DNA from: Pyramidobacter sp. | Lineage (GTDB): Bacteria; Synergistota; Synergistia; Synergistales; Dethiosulfovibrionaceae | Length of the DNA stretch: 9,402 nt | Direction: 5' to 3' | Assembly: GCA_016286835.1 (NCBI GenBank) | Contig: JAEEUD010000052.1 | Span: 1-9,402 of the forward strand | In this document: in pieces, positions 7,251 through 9,402 of the stretch | Layout of the letters: every line of letters begins with the position of its first letter | Numbering within the stretch: the first letter of the stretch is position 1 | Made by a program: the position numbers and the translations under genes | The notes under the pieces: model-generated | Databases searched by the model: none | Told to the model about the DNA's origin: nothing | Seen by the model: the letters and a program-made list of their open reading frames with translations, nothing else

Positions 7251-7265
7251 TTTCTGGTAATCCAT

Positions 7266-7385
7266 GCTCCGCACGGGAGCCCTTCCCGCTCCGGGCGGGA
7301 TTCGCAAAACTGTTGCTTATCAGTCACCCGCGGACGTTTCGCGGCCTCGCGCTCTGCCCAGCGCGGGCGCGCGTACAAACGCGCG
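7266..7385 (-). promoter_or_regulatory. Structured grdX-grdE intergenic region with three hairpins
   Basis: The 161 bases between grdX and grdE hold three perfect short inverted repeats. They are CGCGCGT/ACGCGCG (7368-7385, seven pairs), TCCCGC/GCGGGA (7284-7300, six pairs) and GCTCC/GGAGC (7266-7280, five pairs). None is followed by a T-tract in the minus direction, so they are not classical terminators. They could set relative mRNA stability or translation of grdE compared with grdX. No open frame or promoter is convincing here. Confidence 0.45.
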
Positions 7386-7399
7386 GGAAAAACCCTTTT

Positions 7400-7792
7400 T
7401 TATCGGATCAGGCCGCTTTTCAGCAGCGTCTCCCTCATCAGCTCAAAGTCGATCTCGGAGCAGTCGCGCAGCATCCGCGGCGGCGTCAGTGCCGGCGTGA
7501 GCGGACGGGTGCAGGCCGTGTACACGCCCATTGCCTCTTCGATGAGGCGCAGACCGTATTCGTCGAACGGCGCCTTGTCGTCTTTTTTCAGCAGCAGCGT
7601 GCGGAACGGCTGCTGATGCGGGCGGAAATTGCCGTAAAGCGGATGGTTGAGCAGCTGCCAGCCGAGGTGGATCAGATCGCGTCCGGCCGTGACGATCTCG
7701 ATTCCCGCCGCGCCTTCGCGGTAATCGACGGGAAGGTCGTCCCTGCCCTGATAACGGGGGTTGTTCGTCAATAAAACAAAACGACAGGACAT
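7400..7792 (-). CDS. grdX: GrdX family protein
   Basis: GrdX is a small protein found at the start of glycine, sarcosine and betaine reductase operons. Its biochemical role is not known. The 130-residue product shows the family pattern: an N-terminal beta strand ending FVLLTNNPRY (5-14) and a central block GRDLIHLGWQLLNHPLYGNF (37-56), then QPFRTLLL (61-68). No signal peptide or membrane segment is visible. The ATG at 7790-7792 is preferred because AGGTGA lies five bases before it. A GTG three codons upstream (7799-7801) would overlap that ribosome site. It is the first gene after the glycine riboswitch, and grdE and grdB follow. Confidence 0.88.
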   Translation of the reverse strand: MSCRFVLLTNNPRYQGRDDLPVDYREGAAGIEIVTAGRDLIHLGWQLLNHPLYGNFRPHQQPFRTLLLKKDDKAPFDEYGLRLIEEAMGVYTACTRPLTPALTPPRMLRDCSEIDFELMRETLLKSGLIR

Positions 7793-7822
7793 CACGCTCA
7801 CCTCGCTCGGTCAGTCATGTGT

Positions 7823-7853
7823 CTCTGTCGTACGAATCACCGTATGTTCAGAG
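7823..7853 (-). promoter_or_regulatory. Stem-loop between the glycine aptamer and grdX
   Basis: On the minus strand CTCTG (7849-7853) pairs with CAGAG (7823-7827). Inside, TACG (7841-7844) pairs with CGTA (7831-7834) around a six-base loop. It lies just 3' of the aptamer core and may be the partner 'ghost' stem that single glycine aptamers use for docking, or part of the expression platform. No T-tract follows, so it is not a classical intrinsic terminator. Confidence 0.4.
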
Positions 7854-7864
7854 CGGCGTCAGCC

Positions 7865-7960
7865 CCGGGATCCTTGTGCCTGAGAGTTTCGGCCGCACGG
7901 CCTTGCCCCTTCGGCGCCGCGTCGCTGTGCAGGACGCAGACTCTCTCCCGATCTTCTCTC
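7865..7960 (-). ncRNA. Glycine riboswitch (single aptamer) upstream of grdX
   Basis: The minus strand shows the conserved glycine-aptamer text in order: GGGAGAGAG (7940-7948), GGCGCCGAAGGGGCAA (7903-7918) and AACTCTCAGGCACAAGGA (7871-7888). A short closing stem GATC/GATC (7950-7953 with 7869-7872) can form. Only one full aptamer is seen, unlike the common tandem form. It lies between the predicted transcript start (about 7963) and grdX, so it should couple the glycine reductase genes to glycine level. No terminator hairpin with a T-tract is visible before grdX, so control of translation is more likely than transcription attenuation. Whether it turns genes on or off is inference; on-switching fits a catabolic operon. 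Confidence 0.92.
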
Positions 7961-7969
7961 GCCGGGAAT

Positions 7970-7998
7970 ATTGTAAGACTTTCGCAGAAAAAATTCAA
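7970..7998 (-). promoter_or_regulatory. Promoter of the grdXEB transcript
   Basis: On the minus strand TTGAAT (7993-7998) and TACAAT (7970-7975) are separated by 17 bases and match the sigma70 consensus at four and five of six positions. Transcription should start near 7963, right at the 5' edge of the glycine riboswitch. Confidence 0.75.
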
Positions 7999-8195
7999 GC
8001 GCAGGATTGCCGTTCGTTATAAAAACAAGCGCAAGCGAAAAGTATCAGGAATACATTTTCAGCGCAAAAATTCAGGACTATCTTGTACGTTTTTCACAAA
8101 ACAATGTTCGTAAAGGGAAAAAACACTGCAATTTTATCAAAAGACGCGAATTTTTTCACAAAATTTTCCTAAAAAACTCCCAAACGGATGAACGC
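7999..8195. promoter_or_regulatory. AT-rich non-coding region upstream of the grd promoter
   Basis: This stretch between the trxA terminator and the grd promoter is much richer in A and T than its neighbours. It holds no convincing gene. A 12-base direct repeat TTTTTCACAAAA occurs at 8090-8101 and 8152-8163. CAAGCG occurs at 7996-8001, 8026-8031 and 8032-8037. These look like sites for DNA-binding proteins or local DNA bending upstream of the promoter, but no regulator can be named with confidence. Confidence 0.4.
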
Positions 8196-8228
8196 AAAAC
8201 GCCCGGGCGGTACGAAACCGTCCGGGCG
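8196..8228 (-). terminator. Rho-independent terminator after trxA
   Basis: On the minus strand CGCCCGG pairs with CCGGGCG, then one mismatch, then CGGT pairs with ACCG around a TTCGT loop, followed by TTTT. It starts about 20 bases after the trxA stop codon. The short T-tract makes it less certain than the grdB terminator. Confidence 0.75.
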
Positions 8229-8249
8229 CATTGTCTGGCATAAAAAAGG

Positions 8250-8576
8250 TTACTCGCAGATCTTCTTGACGTTCTCTTCGATCTGCTCGATCGTCACCGT
8301 GTCGCCGGAAAGGCGGGCCACCTCGGCGCCGTCCTTGAAGAACAGGAACGACGGAAGGCTCATCACCTTCAGAGCCATCGCCACGCGGCGGTTGCCGGAC
8401 ACGTTGACCTTGCACAGATCGACCTTGTCGGCGTACTTCTCGGCCAGAGCCTCGACGCTGGGCATGAGCGCCAGGCAGTGGCTGCACTTGGGCCCCCAGA
8501 AATCCATGAACATGGGCTTGGTCTTGCTGGCCTCGATCGCAGCCTCAAAAGTCTCCTTGGTAAGTTCGACTGCCAT
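8250..8576 (-). CDS. trxA: Thioredoxin with a C-S-H-C active site
   Basis: This is a small thioredoxin-fold protein of 108 residues, starting MAVELTKETFEAAIEASKTK. The redox site is WGPKCSHC at residues 27-34, with C31 and C34 in place of the usual C-G-P-C. The cis-proline that faces the active site is P75 in SLPSFLFF. Two further cysteines are at 55 and 107. The GPK-C-x-x-C-x-ALMP pattern resembles thioredoxins that go with amino acid reductase systems, so it probably supplies electrons to glycine reductase protein A. That is inference from context. The ATG at 8574-8576 is chosen because AAAGGAG lies nine bases upstream; an upstream TTG would touch that site. It has its own promoter (8640-8667) and terminator and is read in the same direction as, but apart from, grdXEB. 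No thioredoxin reductase gene is in the window. Confidence 0.93.
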   Translation of the reverse strand: MAVELTKETFEAAIEASKTKPMFMDFWGPKCSHCLALMPSVEALAEKYADKVDLCKVNVSGNRRVAMALKVMSLPSFLFFKDGAEVARLSGDTVTIEQIEENVKKICE

Positions 8577-8639
8577 GAAAAACAACTCCTTTACAGACTG
8601 TTTTTTGACGGATAACAGGCCGTCCTTTGCGATAGTTTT

Positions 8640-8667
8640 ATTTTAACGCGAACGCCCGCCGCGTCAA
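8640..8667 (-). promoter_or_regulatory. Promoter of trxA
   Basis: On the minus strand TTGACG (8662-8667) and TAAAAT (8640-8645) match the sigma70 consensus at five of six positions each, with a 16-base spacer. The predicted leader before the trxA start codon is about 55-60 bases. Confidence 0.72.
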
Positions 8668-8698
8668 CCGTACGAAATGAATAAGAAAATCGTATCTT

Positions 8699-8719
8699 TT
8701 GCCGCAAACTTGCCGCAAA
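8699..8719. repeat. Tandem 10-base repeat in the trxA-hypC divergent region
   Basis: TTGCCGCAAA occurs twice, perfectly, at 8699-8708 and 8710-8719. The 11-base period is about one helical turn. Each copy contains the near-palindrome TTGC-n-GCAA. It lies about 32 bases upstream of the trxA -35 box, a common place for an activator site. Confidence 0.6.
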
Positions 8720-8727
8720 GTGAGAAA

Positions 8728-8739
8728 ACACGCCCGTGT
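8728..8739. promoter_or_regulatory. Dyad ACACG-CC-CGTGT
   Basis: A perfect five-base inverted repeat with a two-base centre lies between the trxA and hypC promoters, next to the tandem repeat. It may be a protein-binding site; this rests only on symmetry and place. Confidence 0.35.
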
Positions 8740-8813
8740 GATCTGTCCTGTGCCCTATTTTCCGCTGTTTCGACCGCATGAAAATCTACGCGTCAAAGAG
8801 CGGCGCTCCGTTG

Positions 8814-8819
8814 TATAAT
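8814..8819 (+). promoter_or_regulatory. Candidate -10 box of the hypC promoter
   Basis: A perfect TATAAT lies 33 bases before the hypC start codon. No good -35 box is found at 16-18 bases upstream (CGTCAA at 8791-8796 is the 17-base option), which may mean it needs an activator. Confidence 0.55.
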
Positions 8820-8852
8820 ACGGTCTGGATTTTTTGAAAGGAGTGAACGACC

Positions 8853-9098
8853 GTGTGTTTAGCGGTTCCTCACAGAATTGAAGAGCTCCGCGGCGACGGA
8901 AGCGCAATCGCGACGGCGGGACCGATCCGCCGTTCCATTCGCGTGGACGCCCTCCCCGGCGCGCAGGTCGGCGATCTGGTGCTGGTCCACGCGGGGTTTG
9001 CCATCGAGAAAGTGCGCGTCGAGGACGCGGCCGAGCTGGAAGCGCTCTGGGACGAAATCAGGGAGGGCGCCGGAGATGCCGGGCAGCTCCCCTTCTGA
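8853..9098 (+). CDS. hypC: Hydrogenase maturation chaperone HypC
   Basis: HypC (HypC/HupF family) is a small chaperone that works with HypD in building the Fe(CN)2CO group of [NiFe]-hydrogenases and delivering it to the large subunit. The 81-residue product has the defining N-terminus MCLAVP with the essential Cys2, and the block GDLVLVHAGFAIEKV (40-54) with the conserved histidine H46. The start is GTG (8853-8855), backed by AAAGGAGTGA six bases upstream. The reading frame of hypD begins 23 bases before the hypC stop, so the two are translationally linked. It is read away from trxA. Its presence implies a [NiFe]-hydrogenase in the cell, though no structural hydrogenase gene is in the window. 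Confidence 0.96.
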   Translation: MCLAVPHRIEELRGDGSAIATAGPIRRSIRVDALPGAQVGDLVLVHAGFAIEKVRVEDAAELEALWDEIREGAGDAGQLPF

Positions 9099-9402
9099 TC
9101 AGGCCCGCGCGCTGCTGACGGCGCTGGCCCGCAAGACGGGGCCGGTGACGCTGATGGAAGTGTGCGGCACGCACACCGTGTCGATCTTCCGCAGCGGCCT
9201 GCGCTCGCTGCTGCCCGAGGGCGTGAAGCTGCTCTCCGGCCCCGGCTGTCCCGTGTGCGTCACCGATCAGGCCGACATCGATCAGGCTCTGAGCGCCGCG
9301 GAACTTGCGAACGTGACGCTGTGCACCTACGGCGACATGATCCGCGTGCCCGGCCGCGGCGGCTCGCTGCGTGAGGCGATGGGGCGCGGCGCCGACGTGA
9401 GG
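9076..9402 (+). CDS. hypD: Hydrogenase maturation protein HypD (partial, N-terminal part)
   Basis: HypD is a [4Fe-4S] protein that with HypC forms the scaffold on which the cyanide and CO ligands are attached to iron for [NiFe]-hydrogenase. The 109 residues present include the signature MEVCGTHTVSIFRSGLRSLLP (27-47) and GPGCPVCVTDQ (55-65), with the conserved cysteines C30, C58 and C61. The gene runs off the right edge. The ATG at 9076-9078 is preceded by GGAGG at 9062-9066. It overlaps hypC by 23 bases in another frame. Since these signature cysteines and the GTH motif are intact, it looks functional. Confidence 0.96.
   Translation, partial: MPGSSPSDQARALLTALARKTGPVTLMEVCGTHTVSIFRSGLRSLLPEGVKLLSGPGCPVCVTDQADIDQALSAAELANVTLCTYGDMIRVPGRGGSLREAMGRGADVR

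Noticed and set aside
5907..7616. Plus-strand open frame of 569 codons
   Set aside because: It is antisense to grdE and part of grdX, with low-complexity Gly/Asp/Val/His content. The minus strand carries the recognisable proteins.
7817..8113. Plus-strand open frame of 98 codons
   Set aside because: It runs through the complement of the glycine riboswitch and the grd promoter, and no protein family is recognised.
8591..8779. 62-codon minus-strand open frame upstream of trxA
   Set aside because: It covers the trxA promoter and the tandem repeat, and has a basic, unrecognisable product and no clear ribosome site.
1..9402. CRISPR array, tRNA, rRNA or insertion sequence
   Set aside because: No regularly spaced repeats, cloverleaf, rRNA text or transposase motifs were seen. 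The only repeats are short regulatory-scale ones.

Overview
The window looks like chromosomal DNA from a GC-rich anaerobic, amino-acid-fermenting bacterium. A Synergistota member (Pyramidobacter-like) is my best guess. It rests on the glycine reductase genes with an in-frame selenocysteine codon, a HutP-type protein beside rpmE, and the rpmE-thyX-DUF1385-prfA order. This is inference from gene content, not a database match. No transposons, tRNA or rRNA genes or CRISPR arrays were seen.

Layout, all on the minus strand except the right end. From the left edge, transcription on the minus strand runs leftwards. Bases 1-2233 hold a tightly coupled group read as thyX (flavin-dependent thymidylate synthase), a DUF1385 membrane protein, and prfA (release factor 1, cut by the window edge), with one-base TGATG overlaps. 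Bases 2332-2562 hold rpmE (L31) with its own terminator and a likely promoter. Bases 2680-4399 hold a HutP-family RNA-binding protein preceded by an AI-2E/PerM-type membrane protein. A strong bidirectional terminator at 4522-4559 separates these from the next unit.

The centre (4594-7963) is a glycine reductase transcription unit, grdX-grdE-grdB. It starts at a good sigma70-type promoter (7970-7998), which places the transcript start right at a glycine riboswitch (about 7865-7960). GrdB has a TGA codon in frame at 4861-4863 that is almost certainly selenocysteine, giving a U-x-x-C-x-x-C motif. A hairpin at 4833-4849 fits a bacterial SECIS element. GrdE has the Asn-Cys site where such proproteins are cleaved to form the pyruvoyl group. 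The picture is a glycine-sensing switch turning on reductive glycine cleavage to acetyl phosphate and ammonia. The genes for the other components (protein A, protein C, thioredoxin reductase) are not in the window.

Upstream of the grd promoter sits trxA, a thioredoxin with an unusual C-S-H-C active site, with its own promoter and terminator; it is probably the electron donor to the reductase. Divergent from it, on the plus strand, hypC and the start of hypD begin a hydrogenase-maturation operon. The 276-base divergent intergenic region holds a perfect tandem 10-base repeat and a dyad that look like protein-binding sites.
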